64,000 nt of DNA from an uncultured Pontibacter sp. (GCF_947499215.1 NZ_CANMNI010000001.1:620001-684000); one strand, 5' to 3'. Counted from the first letter of the stretch, positions 28,460-36,243 are shown. The notes: generated from the sequence alone by a model not told the origin. Program-made: numbers and translations.

Positions 28460-29172
28460 GAATCCTATTGATTGGCTATGGCAAAATGGGCAAAACCATT
28501 GAGCAGATGGCCTTAGCCAAAGGCCACCAGATAGCCGGCACCATTGACTACACCAACGCAGAAACACTGAACAGTTACACCTCCGAAAATGCGGACGTAG
28601 CTATTGAGTTCACCCACCCGGAAGCTGCTTTCGGAAACATTTCCTACTGTCTGCGCCAAGGTATACCGGTGGTTTCCGGTTCCACAGGCTGGCTGGACAA
28701 ATATGAGGAAGCCGTAAGACTTTGCGAAGAAAACAAAGGCGCTTTCTTCTATGCCTCCAATTATAGCGTGGGCGTTAATTTGTTTTTCCATTTTAACGAA
28801 TATATTGCCGCTAAAATGCAGGCCTACAAGGAGTATCAGGTTTCGATCCGGGAGATACACCACTTGCAGAAAGTAGACAAACCTAGCGGTACGGGTATAA
28901 CCACCGCCGAAGGTATACTGTCCAGCTACCCTAGCTTAAGCGGCTGGGCTGCTGATGACGACTCGGACAAGGCCAAACTGAATATTATTTCGGAGCGTGA
29001 GCCGGAAGTGGTGGGCACCCACATCGTGACCTACGAATCGGAAGTGGACAAGATAGAACTGGGCCACATTGCCCACAGCCGCGCCGGCTTTGCCGAAGGC
29101 GCCCTAATGGCAGCCGAGTGGCTCAAAGACCGTCAAGGCGTGTATGGCATGAAAGACATGCTTAACCTGTAG
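28456..29172 (+). CDS. dapB: 4-hydroxy-tetrahydrodipicolinate reductase
   Basis: A 238-residue NAD(P)H-dependent enzyme of the lysine/diaminopimelate pathway, supplying peptidoglycan precursors. It has the N-terminal Rossmann motif LLIGYGKMGKTIE, VVSGSTGWLD, FFYASNYSVGVNLFFHF and IREIHHLQKVDKPSGTGITTAEGI, where the HH and KxDxPSGT elements bind substrate. It is shorter than the E. coli enzyme (273 residues), as is usual in Bacteroidetes. It overlaps the preceding DUF5683 gene by 4 bp; LepB follows after 18 bp. Confidence 0.95.
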   Translation: MRILLIGYGKMGKTIEQMALAKGHQIAGTIDYTNAETLNSYTSENADVAIEFTHPEAAFGNISYCLRQGIPVVSGSTGWLDKYEEAVRLCEENKGAFFYASNYSVGVNLFFHFNEYIAAKMQAYKEYQVSIREIHHLQKVDKPSGTGITTAEGILSSYPSLSGWAADDDSDKAKLNIISEREPEVVGTHIVTYESEVDKIELGHIAHSRAGFAEGALMAAEWLKDRQGVYGMKDMLNL

Positions 29173-29190
29173 TTACAAAACGCTTTATAC

Positions 29191-30291
29191 ATGAAAGTAA
29201 AGTTTTGGGAGAAGAAGCCCGCTAACAGAGCGCCAAAAAAGAAGAAGAGCTTTGCGCGTGAGTGGGGCGACGCCATTCTGTTTGCCGTTATAGCGGCGAG
29301 TTTAATACGTTGGGCAACGTTTGAGGCCTATACTATCCCGACGCCTTCGATGGAGAAGTCGTTGCTGGTAGGGGATTTCCTATTTGTGAGCAAACTGCAC
29401 TACGGTCCGCGCACGCCGATCACGCCGCTGCAGGTACCGCTCACACACCAGACCATCTGGGGCACGAATATCCCCTCCTACTCCGATGCCATACAGCTGC
29501 AGTCTTACCGCCTGCCGGGCTTTTCGGAGGTACAGCGCAACGATGTGGTGGTGTTTAATTACCCACCGGAGGAGCACCATCCGGCTGACCTGCGCACCAA
29601 CTACATCAAGCGCTGCATTGGTATAGCAGGCGACTCCCTCGAGATCCGAGAGATGCAGGTATACATCAATGGCAAACCTGCTGAAAATCCCGGAAAGATG
29701 CAGTACAAGTACTTCCTGTCTACGGACCAGCGCTTGGCTGAGAAGTTCTTCTTGGAACGCGACATCACCGACGTGATCCAGTGGCAGGGCGGCTACATCA
29801 TAGATACTTCACCAGAGAAAGTGCAGGAACTTGCTAAGCTTGACTTCATCAAAGAGGCCATGCTGCTGAAAGACGAAGCCGGAAAAGGCGACGCGGAGGT
29901 GTTCCCGCACGTGCCGAGCAAGTACGAGTGGAACAAGGACAATTTTGGTCCGCTGTACATTCCGAAAGAAGGCGCTACAGTAGCTATTACGCCTGAAACA
30001 CTGCCTTTCTATGAGAAGGTGATCCTAGGTTATGAGCGCAACGAAAACGCCGAGGTGCGCGATGGGAAGCTGTACATGGATGGCGCAGAAGCCACGTCGT
30101 ATACCTTTAAGCAGGATTACTACTTCATGATGGGCGACAACCGCCACAATTCCCTCGACTCCCGCTACTGGGGCTTCGTCCCTGCCGACCACATCGTAGG
30201 CAAGGCCGTGATGATCTGGATGTCCACCGATCCGTACGGCGGCTTCTTGGACAAGATTAGATGGAATAGACTGTTTAAGTCGATTGAGTAA
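29191..30291 (+). CDS. lepB: Signal peptidase I
   Basis: A 366-residue inner-membrane protease that removes signal peptides of exported proteins. An N-terminal basic stretch and one helix (about residues 27-43) precede the catalytic Ser53 in TPSMEKSLLVGDFLF; the general base Lys140 lies in NYIKRCIGIAGDSLEI. The box E motif is YYFMMGDNRHNSLDSRYWGFV. The 130-residue insertion between boxes D and E, with AT-rich hydrophilic sequence, is usual for the long Bacteroidetes enzyme. Last gene of the operon, followed by a terminator. Confidence 0.95.
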   Translation: MKVKFWEKKPANRAPKKKKSFAREWGDAILFAVIAASLIRWATFEAYTIPTPSMEKSLLVGDFLFVSKLHYGPRTPITPLQVPLTHQTIWGTNIPSYSDAIQLQSYRLPGFSEVQRNDVVVFNYPPEEHHPADLRTNYIKRCIGIAGDSLEIREMQVYINGKPAENPGKMQYKYFLSTDQRLAEKFFLERDITDVIQWQGGYIIDTSPEKVQELAKLDFIKEAMLLKDEAGKGDAEVFPHVPSKYEWNKDNFGPLYIPKEGATVAITPETLPFYEKVILGYERNENAEVRDGKLYMDGAEATSYTFKQDYYFMMGDNRHNSLDSRYWGFVPADHIVGKAVMIWMSTDPYGGFLDKIRWNRLFKSIE

Positions 30292-30311
30292 GGTATAGAT
30301 TATAGAAAATG

Positions 30312-30346
30312 AAACCGCCAGTTCTGTGAGGAGCTGGCGGTTTTTT
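30312..30346 (+). terminator. Rho-independent terminator of the parAB-dapB-lepB operon
   Basis: A 10-bp perfect stem (30312-30321 with 30334-30343), T run, 20 bp after the lepB stop. Confidence 0.88.
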
Positions 30347-30381
30347 GTTTTGGGTACTGATGAGTAATAGCTGAAATATTA

Positions 30382-30389
30382 TATATTTG
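30382..30389 (+). promoter_or_regulatory. -7 promoter element (TATATTTG) upstream of the cassette-like gene
   Basis: A TAnnTTTG match lying outside the presumed cassette, 43 bp before the 50-bp shared block at 30433, as expected if a resident promoter drives inserted genes. AT-rich context lowers certainty. Confidence 0.4.
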
Positions 30390-30432
30390 GTATAATATAT
30401 AGCGAGTTTTATCGTAATCTATAACTTTAACT

Positions 30433-30482
30433 CCACACATAATGCAGATAGTGGGAGTAGATACTCCTGCTAGCAGATAGTT
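30433..30482 (+). repeat. 50-bp boundary repeat, copy A
   Basis: 45 of 50 bases match the block at 45886-45935 (opposite strand). Similarity stops exactly at GTT in both. It contains two direct copies of CAGATAGT, a hairpin GGAGTA-GA-TACTCC and the palindrome CTGCTAGCAG. Interpreted as an attachment-site-like border before an inserted gene cassette. Confidence 0.65.
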
Positions 30483-30990
30483 ATCTAAAATAGGGAATCA
30501 ATGAAAAATCTTTACCTCTTGCTCTTTCTGTTTTTACTTTCATGTCAGCAAAAAGAGCTGGAAAGCGGTAATGAAGATGAATTTAATTATAAAGTAGTAC
30601 CTCGACATTTTGGTGAACCATTACCAAATGACCCATACCTCATGGCATTGTACGAGAAGAATAAGTTAAAAAATGGTGACTGGTATAGAGCAAAAGTTTT
30701 CCTAGAAAAATTCGAATTCCCTCCTGAATATTCTGACAGTACAATCATAAAATTCTTTCATGGTAGGGCTTCATATAAAGACATAGTGGATGGTAAAGGC
30801 ATAAATGCTGTTGTTAGGAATGATACAGGATATGTAAAATTTCAGGCTTTTGAACCAGATCTAGCAAAAGGTGATTCAGTGCAAAAATTGTGGGAAGCGG
30901 TAATAATTAATCCTGCATTACCTGATAGTATTACCTTTACTGTTGTATTAGACTATATAGTATATGGCAGGTAGAACAAATTTAGATAAC
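30480..30990 (+). other. Putative gene cassette flanked by a perfect 10-bp inverted repeat
   Basis: GTTATCTAAA at 30480-30489 and its exact complement TTTAGATAAC at 30981-30990 flank a single AT-rich gene (30501-30974). In integron cassettes, the 5' end (TTRRRY after G) is complementary to the R'' box at the 3' end of the same cassette; this is what is seen. Confidence 0.5.
30501..30974 (+). CDS. AT-rich hypothetical lipoprotein (cassette-like gene)
   Basis: A 157-residue protein with a lipoprotein signal (MKNLYLLLFLFLLSC, Cys15), then a Glu-rich linker and a mixed domain with YRAKVFLEKFEFPPEYSD and ending SITFTVVLDYIVYG. The C-terminal part resembles the TonB/PilZ-sized alpha-beta sandwich loosely, but I do not recognise a family. 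Its codons end in A or T far more than neighbours, a sign of recent acquisition. It sits exactly between the inverted repeats described for the putative cassette. Confidence 0.7.
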   Translation: MKNLYLLLFLFLLSCQQKELESGNEDEFNYKVVPRHFGEPLPNDPYLMALYEKNKLKNGDWYRAKVFLEKFEFPPEYSDSTIIKFFHGRASYKDIVDGKGINAVVRNDTGYVKFQAFEPDLAKGDSVQKLWEAVIINPALPDSITFTVVLDYIVYGR

Positions 30991-31037
30991 CACACCTTTA
31001 CTGTAGCTACGCCACAGCAAAGCCCAGTACGTTAGAC
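30981..31037 (+). other. attC-like recombination site after the 30501 gene
   Basis: AAC at 30988 and GTT at 31031 bound a 46-bp site; the GTT reads GTTAGAC, fitting the integron R' consensus GTTRRRY. The centre contains CTACGCC, shared with the two sites at 44674 and 45059 (minus strand). No integrase is in the window. Confidence 0.45.
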
Positions 31038-31090
31038 CTCTATTCACCTTATAGTCTTTAAGTTTTTAACGATTTATTATTCATTAAGAG

Positions 31091-31456
31091 ATGAATACGA
31101 CACCTGAGCATGATGAACGCATGGCCAATTTGACTTTTGCCTCGGTATATCCGCACTATTTGGCAAAGGTTGAAAAGAAAGGCAGAACGAAAGAAGAACT
31201 GCATCAGGTAATTACTTGGCTAACCGGTTTCAACAACCAAGAACTGCAGGAACTGATTGACGAGAAAACGACGTTCGCCGACTTTTTTACAAGAGCTAAT
31301 CTAAACCAGAATGCTCACCTCATAACCGGGGTTATTTGTGGCTATCGTATTGAGGAAATTGAAAACCCCTTAACCAAACAAGTGAGATATTTAGACAAAC
31401 TGGTGGACGAACTGGCAAAAGGTAAAAAGATGGAGAAAATACTAAGAGATGTATAA
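31091..31456 (+). CDS. DUF2200 domain protein
   Basis: A 121-residue cytosolic protein matching DUF2200 along its whole length: HDERMANLTFASVYPHY near the N-terminus, KKGRTKEELHQVITWLTGFN, and a strongly conserved C-terminal half with NAHLITGVICGYRIEEIENPL and VDELAKGKKMEKIL. The family is widely spread in bacteria, with no known biochemical role; a YdhG/DUF1801-like small fold is possible. The gene starts 54 bp after the GTTAGAC of the attC-like site, so it may be a second cassette or the resident gene next to the insertion. Confidence 0.9.
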   Translation: MNTTPEHDERMANLTFASVYPHYLAKVEKKGRTKEELHQVITWLTGFNNQELQELIDEKTTFADFFTRANLNQNAHLITGVICGYRIEEIENPLTKQVRYLDKLVDELAKGKKMEKILRDV

Positions 31457-31493
31457 AAAGAGCAAATACCCAATATTTTGAAACTCTAAAACC

Positions 31494-32264
31494 ATGAAAA
31501 AAAACCTTTTAAACTTCACCCTATACCTGCTCCTCCCATTTCTCACCCTATCCTGCTCCAACAACATGAACCCAACTGCCAGTAAACCCCAAAACGGCCA
31601 GCAAGTAATCGAGACTATGTACAGCTACTGGGAAAACAAATGGTACCCGAACTTTGCTTTCGATCAGCGGGCTATCTTTTACACAGATGATCAGGTAAGT
31701 AAAGAAGAGGTATGGCAGGAAATCTACAGTTATCCATCTAACCTGCACATCCGCTTCGACGGCTTTGAGACCGGCAACGGCATTATCTACCACCAAGACA
31801 CGCTGTATACCTTCAAAGAGGGCAAGCAGGTAAATAAGCAATACTCCATCCACCCGCTGGTGCTGTTGAGTTTTGATGTATACTTCTTCTCCCCCGCCAC
31901 GACCATCAGCAAAGCACAGGAGCTGAACTTTGACCTGAGCAAACTCACTGAAACCAAGTGGCAGGGCCGCGACACCTATGTGATCGGCACCACAGACCCG
32001 AATGACAACACCAGTAACCAGTTCTGGGTGGACAAAGAGAATCTATGGGTGGTGCGCGTCATCACCAATAACAAAGGCGTAGCCCGTGACGTGGAAATGA
32101 AAAACTACAAGCAGGTTGAAGGCAGTTGGGTAGCCACGGAAATTTTATTTAAGAACAACGGCAAGCTATTCCTTAGAGAGGAGTATTTCAACATCTCTTT
32201 TCCTGAAAAAGTAGACCCAAGCTGGTTTGATCCGGCGCAGTTTGCAACTGCAAACTGGAAGTAA
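31494..32264 (+). CDS. Lipoprotein with LolA/LolB-like or DUF6503-like fold
   Basis: A 256-residue protein with a lipoprotein signal ending FLTLSC (Cys21). The mature part has QQVIETMYSYWENKWYPNFAFDQRAIFY, FETGNGIIYHQDTLYTF, WQGRDTYVIGTTDPNDNTSNQFWVDKENLWVVRV and VEMKNYKQVEGSWVATEILF, the strand order of outer-membrane lipoprotein-sorting-like domains (a half-barrel). No catalytic residues are seen. Probably periplasmic side of a membrane. It begins 37 bp after the DUF2200 gene. Confidence 0.7.
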   Translation: MKKNLLNFTLYLLLPFLTLSCSNNMNPTASKPQNGQQVIETMYSYWENKWYPNFAFDQRAIFYTDDQVSKEEVWQEIYSYPSNLHIRFDGFETGNGIIYHQDTLYTFKEGKQVNKQYSIHPLVLLSFDVYFFSPATTISKAQELNFDLSKLTETKWQGRDTYVIGTTDPNDNTSNQFWVDKENLWVVRVITNNKGVARDVEMKNYKQVEGSWVATEILFKNNGKLFLREEYFNISFPEKVDPSWFDPAQFATANWK

Positions 32265-32274
32265 TAGGTTTCAT

Positions 32275-32298
32275 GGCGCGAGCGTCGACGCTCGCGCC
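32275..32298. repeat. Perfect 24-bp REP-like palindrome
   Basis: Two 12-bp arms (GGCGCGAGCGTC and its complement) meet without spacer, between convergent genes (lipoprotein + and ung -). There is no T run next to it, so it does not look like a plain terminator. It is of the same kind as the palindromes at 36289 and 50915. Confidence 0.6.
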
Positions 32299-32311
32299 AG
32301 TTACCGAGAGG

Positions 32312-32974
32312 TTACCAGTCAATCGGCTCTTTCCCCTGCGCCTTCAGGTACTCATTGGCCTTGCTGAAGTGGCGGGTGCCAAAGAAGCCGCGATCGGCGG
32401 CGAAGGGCGATGGGTGAGCGGCTTTGAGGACGAGGTGCTTGCTTTCGTCTATAAAAGCGCCTTTCTTTTGGGCATAGGCTCCCCAAAGCATAAATACCAC
32501 CCCTTCCTTCAGATCATTCACTTTGCGCACCACCGCGTCTGTAAACTCCTCCCAGCCCTTTTTCTGGTGGGATCCGGCATCGGAGGCGCGTACGGTAAGC
32601 GTCGCATTTAGCAATAATACCCCCTGCTCTGCCCAGCGTTCCAGATTGCCAGTTGCAGGCAAATCTTTTCCTAAATCACTTTTTATCTCTTTGAAAATAT
32701 TAACCAGCGAGGGAGGTATACGCATCCCGTCTTTCACAGAAAAAGCCAATCCGTTGGCCTGATTGGGCCCATGGTAAGGGTCTTGCCCTAAAATAACCAC
32801 TTTTACAGCATCAAAGGGACACTTCTCGAAAGCATTGAAAATCTGGTTGCCCGGCGGGTAAACTTTTTGGCTCGTGTATTCGTCTTTAACAAATGACACA
32901 AGGTTTTTGAAATAGGGCTTTTCAAATTCGTCTTGTAACACATTTTGCCAGCTTTCTTCTATCTTTACATTCAT
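32312..32974 (-). CDS. ung: Uracil-DNA glycosylase (family 1)
   Basis: A 220-residue base-excision repair enzyme removing uracil from DNA. Motif 1 is VVILGQDPYHGPNQANGLAFSV with catalytic Asp65 and Tyr67-His68. The second motif, normally HPSPLS, is KAAHPSPFA here, near residue 188, with the catalytic His. The conserved LLLNATLTV (Asn for uracil recognition) is present. Length is normal. It is divergent from the apaG gene, with about 100 bp of AT-rich sequence between, and convergent with the lipoprotein gene. Confidence 0.95.
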   Translation of the reverse strand: MNVKIEESWQNVLQDEFEKPYFKNLVSFVKDEYTSQKVYPPGNQIFNAFEKCPFDAVKVVILGQDPYHGPNQANGLAFSVKDGMRIPPSLVNIFKEIKSDLGKDLPATGNLERWAEQGVLLLNATLTVRASDAGSHQKKGWEEFTDAVVRKVNDLKEGVVFMLWGAYAQKKGAFIDESKHLVLKAAHPSPFAADRGFFGTRHFSKANEYLKAQGKEPIDW

Positions 32975-33072
32975 GATTTGTGGGGATGGTCTTAAGCATT
33001 CTGGAATTTGTTTTCAGGAAATAGAACGGCTTTACCTGAAACAGATTCTAATTATACAAAAAACTCTGTAAC

Positions 33073-33459
33073 ATGGATACAAAAACTACAGAAGGGGTAA
33101 AAGTAACGGTTACGACCAATTACCTCCCAGATTACTCCAGTCCGGTACAGCAGCACTATGTATTCGCTTATAAGATCAGCATAGAAAATAACAGTGAGTT
33201 CACGGTGAAGCTATTGCGTCGCCACTGGTACATACATGACGCCACCGGCACCATGCGCGAAGTGGAAGGCGAAGGCGTGGTGGGCCAGCAGCCCGTGTTG
33301 GAGCCCGGCGAGTCGCATGAATACGTATCTGGCTGCAACCTCAAAACAGGTATGGGCAAAATGCGCGGCACCTACCTGATGGAGCGCATGGTCGACGGCA
33401 AGCAGTTCCATGTTACCATACCTGAGTTCTCGCTCATCGTACCGTATAAGTTAAATTGA
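33073..33459 (+). CDS. apaG: ApaG domain protein
   Basis: A 128-residue protein of the ApaG/DUF525 family, an immunoglobulin-like fold. Signature segments are VFAYKISIENNSEFTVKLLRRHWYIHDA, VVGQQPVLEPGESHEYVSGCNLKTGMGKMRGTY and the closing FSLIVPYKLN. In enterobacteria it has been linked to Co2+ resistance; the F-box proteins of eukaryotes carry a similar domain. The actual ligand is unknown. It stands alone; downstream is a TTGATTG-repeat region. Confidence 0.93.
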   Translation: MDTKTTEGVKVTVTTNYLPDYSSPVQQHYVFAYKISIENNSEFTVKLLRRHWYIHDATGTMREVEGEGVVGQQPVLEPGESHEYVSGCNLKTGMGKMRGTYLMERMVDGKQFHVTIPEFSLIVPYKLN

Positions 33460-33462
33460 TTA

Positions 33463-33640
33463 TTGATTGTTAATTGCTGATTGATGAATCAGCTATAACT
33501 GTTTGATTATTGATGGTTGAATTGCTTAATTGTTGAAACGATTATACCTTTAATTCGCAGATTCAAACGGCCCTAGTATATCAAATGCTGTTTCGTACTG
33601 AGAAAAAAAAAAATCGACAACCAACAATTAACAATTTAAG
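33463..33640. repeat. AT-rich intergenic TTGATTG-type repeats
   Basis: Units like GATTATTGATTGTTAATTGCTGATTG recur imperfectly, with the complementary CAACAATTAACAATTT near 33621-33636 making a loose inverted repeat. Similar tracts are at 36244-36270 and 50879-50905. Confidence 0.5.
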
Positions 33641-33642
33641 CA

Positions 33643-34428
33643 TTGCTCCCCTTCCACCTTGCAGCCCATTACCTGCTTTACCGACTAAAGGCATTTAAGC
33701 TGCACGGCGTACATTCCCCTTTTGTATTTGACCTTTACCAGAATGTGATCCTGCACGATGGGGATTACTATGCCTACCCGCAGATAGAGGATATGCGGGC
33801 ATCGCTGTTATTCGACGACCGGACGATAGAAGTAACCGATTTTGGGGCCGGACCAAAAGCCGGGCTGAAGAAAAAACGAAAAATAAGCTACATCGCCCGC
33901 ACCTCGGCCAAGCCTCCCAAGTATGCGCAGCTGCTTTTCAGGCTGGTAAGTCATTTCAGACCCAACACTGTTTTCGATCTTGGAACCTCACTCGGCCTGA
34001 CCACCTCCTACCTTGCCAAAGGCAATGAGCAGGCCACTGTCTATACCTTTGAAGGGTGCCCGGCCATCGCCGCCGAGGCACATGACACTTTCGAAAAGCT
34101 AAATCTGCAAAATGTGAAGCAAGTGATAGGCAACTTAGACGAAACGTTGGCTGCGCAGCTTAAAAAGGTTGATCAACTGGATTTTGTGTTTTTTGACGGA
34201 AACCACCGTTATGAGCCAACTATGCGCTATTTTGAAGCCTGCCTCAGCAAGCATCATGAACTCAGCGTGTTCGTGCTGGACGACCTCTACTGGTCGGCAG
34301 AGATGAATAAGGCGTGGCAGGAAATTAAAAAGCACCCGCAGGTAATGCAGACGATCGACCTGTTCTATGTGGGGCTGGTATTTTTCCGGAAAACGCAGCC
34401 TAAAGAGAACTTTACGCTACTCTATTAA
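33643..34428 (+). CDS. Class I SAM-dependent methyltransferase
   Basis: A 261-residue protein. The only possible start is TTG at 33643, because a stop (TAA) lies two codons upstream in frame and no ATG follows before the conserved N-terminus LHGVHSPFVFDLYQNVI. The SAM-binding core has VFDLGTSLGLTTSYLA (motif I), VYTFEGCPAIA (acidic end of strand 2), FVFFDGNHRYEPTMRYFEACL and VFVLDDLYWSAEMNKAWQEI, as in O-methyltransferase-like proteins common in Bacteroidetes. The substrate is unknown. The missing ATG could also mean N-terminal loss. Confidence 0.82.
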   Translation: MLPFHLAAHYLLYRLKAFKLHGVHSPFVFDLYQNVILHDGDYYAYPQIEDMRASLLFDDRTIEVTDFGAGPKAGLKKKRKISYIARTSAKPPKYAQLLFRLVSHFRPNTVFDLGTSLGLTTSYLAKGNEQATVYTFEGCPAIAAEAHDTFEKLNLQNVKQVIGNLDETLAAQLKKVDQLDFVFFDGNHRYEPTMRYFEACLSKHHELSVFVLDDLYWSAEMNKAWQEIKKHPQVMQTIDLFYVGLVFFRKTQPKENFTLLY

Positions 34429-34452
34429 TGCTGCCCTTATTCTATTTTTAGA

Positions 34453-34489
34453 AAATGATCTCTGACTGGCAAACAGCAAGAGATCATTT
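34453..34489. terminator. Bidirectional terminator-like hairpin
   Basis: An 11-bp perfect stem (34453-34463 with 34479-34489) between the convergent methyltransferase and DUF695/RraB genes. T-rich flanks are short. Confidence 0.55.
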
Positions 34490-34518
34490 CTCCTAATTCC
34501 TAATTAAGCGCCACCGCC

Positions 34519-35295
34519 CTAGTCGTTCTCCCGGATTACCTGCGCTTCCCAACCGTCATACACACCATTATGCGCCTCAGCCAGCTGATAAAGCGCCAAC
34601 GTACTGGCATGCACTGCCTCTTCATCCAAGGTCTCTACTTTCGAGACAACCAAGCTATAGGGCGCCTCCGGACTTTTCTCGTTTTCTCCCTCCTGCACTA
34701 AGGTGTAACCTTGCGCCTCCACCTCCTTCCGCAAAGCAGTTCTGTCGGCCTCGCTGGCTAAGTAGAAGAAATGGGAAATAGGACGAGGAATGTGCTGCTC
34801 GTCTCCCTGCTCCTGCATCATGCGCATTACTCTACCGTTTTTGATGCTCTGCATGTCAGCTGGCTCCGGGAACAGGAAATTCAGGTATAAATCCCAGTTA
34901 GGATCTTCGAGGTTGTTGGTGGCGTATGTATAGTCCGGGAATTGCTGCATGATATTGGCGGCAATCACATCGGGCAGGGCCTCCTGTTCTGTGTAGAAGT
35001 AGAAGTTGCGCTTGCCGTCGTGCAGCAGCTTGCCCACAAATGCCGCTTGCAGCGAGTTCTCAAACTCCTGCACAAAGGCCTCTTCTATTTCCTCCAACTT
35101 CTCCCACTCCGCTTCTTCTGCCGGAAATCCATCCTGATCAGCCGCTTGCAGTGCCACCACAATCTCAAAAGCGCGGCGCTTGTCAGGTATAGGCGCCAAT
35201 GATTCGAAGCCGAGATCCACGCTCACACACGCTGGACGGTCATCAATGTCGCAGAAATAAACTTCCCACTCAGGGGTATAGGCAGGTATAGACAT
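34519..35295 (-). CDS. DUF695 plus RraB-like domain protein
   Basis: A 258-residue soluble, acidic protein. Residues 1-135 fit DUF695 (WEVYFCDIDDRPACVSVDLGF, FYFYTEQEALPDVIAANIMQQFPDYTY). Residues 150-255 resemble RraB, the regulator of RNase E (ISHFFYLASEADRTALRKEVEAQGYTLV, ALYQLAEAHNGVYDGWEAQVI). The fusion is found in several phyla. In E. coli RraB binds RNase E; whether this domain touches an RNase in Bacteroidetes is unknown. Monocistronic, convergent with the methyltransferase. Confidence 0.82.
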   Translation of the reverse strand: MSIPAYTPEWEVYFCDIDDRPACVSVDLGFESLAPIPDKRRAFEIVVALQAADQDGFPAEEAEWEKLEEIEEAFVQEFENSLQAAFVGKLLHDGKRNFYFYTEQEALPDVIAANIMQQFPDYTYATNNLEDPNWDLYLNFLFPEPADMQSIKNGRVMRMMQEQGDEQHIPRPISHFFYLASEADRTALRKEVEAQGYTLVQEGENEKSPEAPYSLVVSKVETLDEEAVHASTLALYQLAEAHNGVYDGWEAQVIREND

Positions 35296-35313
35296 GGGCT
35301 AGGTATAAAATAA

Positions 35314-35351
35314 ACAAGAAGCGTATCAACCGTTGTCGATACGCTTCTTGT
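35314..35351 (-). terminator. Terminator of kdsA
   Basis: A 14-bp perfect stem (35314-35327 with 35338-35351), with A-rich sequence on its left giving T-rich RNA on the minus strand. Located between the kdsA stop and the DUF695/RraB start. Confidence 0.8.
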
Positions 35352-35368
35352 ATACGATTTTCTGTTGT

Positions 35369-36178
35369 TTAGCGTATGGCTTGGCGGATACGGATCAGTT
35401 TCTCCAGCAGTCCTTCCAGCTGGTCGAGTGGCAGCATGTTGGCACCGTCTGACTTGGCTACGGATGGCTGCGGGTGCGTTTCGATGAACAGACCGTCGGC
35501 ACCAACGGCAATGGCCGCCTTAGCGATCGTCTCGATCAGGGCCGGCTTGCCACCGGTTACGCCCGAGCTTTGGTTCGGCTGCTGCAGCGAATGGGTTACG
35601 TCCATCACCACTGGAGCGCCTGTTGTTTGCATTTCCGGCAAATTACGGAAGTCCACCACCATATCGGAATAGCCGAAGCTGTTGCCACGGTCTGTCAAGA
35701 TCACCTTGTCATTGCCCGACTCGCGTACCTTGTCCACTGCAAAGCGCATGGCCTCACCCGAAAGGAACTGGCCCTTCTTGATGTTCACTACCTTGCCTGT
35801 CTGGGCTGCCGCTACGAGCAGGTCCGTCTGACGGCATAGGAAAGCCGGGATCTGGAGCACGTCCACATATTCAGCGGCCATGGCAGCCTCGTGGCTTTCA
35901 TGGATGTCGGTTACAGTAGGTATATCAAAGGTCTGGCTCACCTTCTGCAGAATGCGCAACGCTTTTTCATCGCCTATACCTGTAAAGGAGTCGAGGCGGG
36001 AGCGGTTGGCTTTGCGGTAAGAGCCTTTGAAAATAAGTGGAATCTCCAGTTTATCGGTGATGGTTACGAGGCGCTCTGCTATCTGCAGGGCCATTTCCTC
36101 ACCCTCTATGGCGCAAGGACCAGCCATCAAAAAAAAGTTGCCGGAGGCGGTATGTTTTAGTTTTGGTATTTCGAACAT
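35369..36178 (-). CDS. kdsA: 3-deoxy-8-phosphooctulonate synthase (KDO8P synthase)
   Basis: A 269-residue enzyme condensing phosphoenolpyruvate with arabinose 5-phosphate to make KDO8P for lipopolysaccharide. Hallmarks: FFLMAGPCAIEGEEMAL, FKGSYRKANRSRLDSFTGIG, DIHES, ADVLQIPAFLCRQTDLL-like segment and the C-terminal DGLFIETHPQPSVAKSDGANMLP. The start at 36178 (MFEIPK) is preferred over the longer frame to 36214 because a -7 element lies at 36212-36219. Presence of KdsA confirms a Gram-negative LPS-type envelope. Own terminator at 35314. Confidence 0.95.
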   Translation of the reverse strand: MFEIPKLKHTASGNFFLMAGPCAIEGEEMALQIAERLVTITDKLEIPLIFKGSYRKANRSRLDSFTGIGDEKALRILQKVSQTFDIPTVTDIHESHEAAMAAEYVDVLQIPAFLCRQTDLLVAAAQTGKVVNIKKGQFLSGEAMRFAVDKVRESGNDKVILTDRGNSFGYSDMVVDFRNLPEMQTTGAPVVMDVTHSLQQPNQSSGVTGGKPALIETIAKAAIAVGADGLFIETHPQPSVAKSDGANMLPLDQLEGLLEKLIRIRQAIR

Positions 36179-36211
36179 AATTGGATGCTTAGTTAAATGC
36201 CTTTCGGCCTG

Positions 36212-36219
36212 CAAATTTA
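36212..36219 (-). promoter_or_regulatory. -7 promoter element (TAAATTTG) of kdsA
   Basis: An exact TAnnTTTG match on the minus strand, 33 bp upstream of the ATG at 36178; it decides that start against the longer frame. Confidence 0.6.
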
Positions 36220-36243
36220 GTCAGATGACGGCGAAATAGGAAT

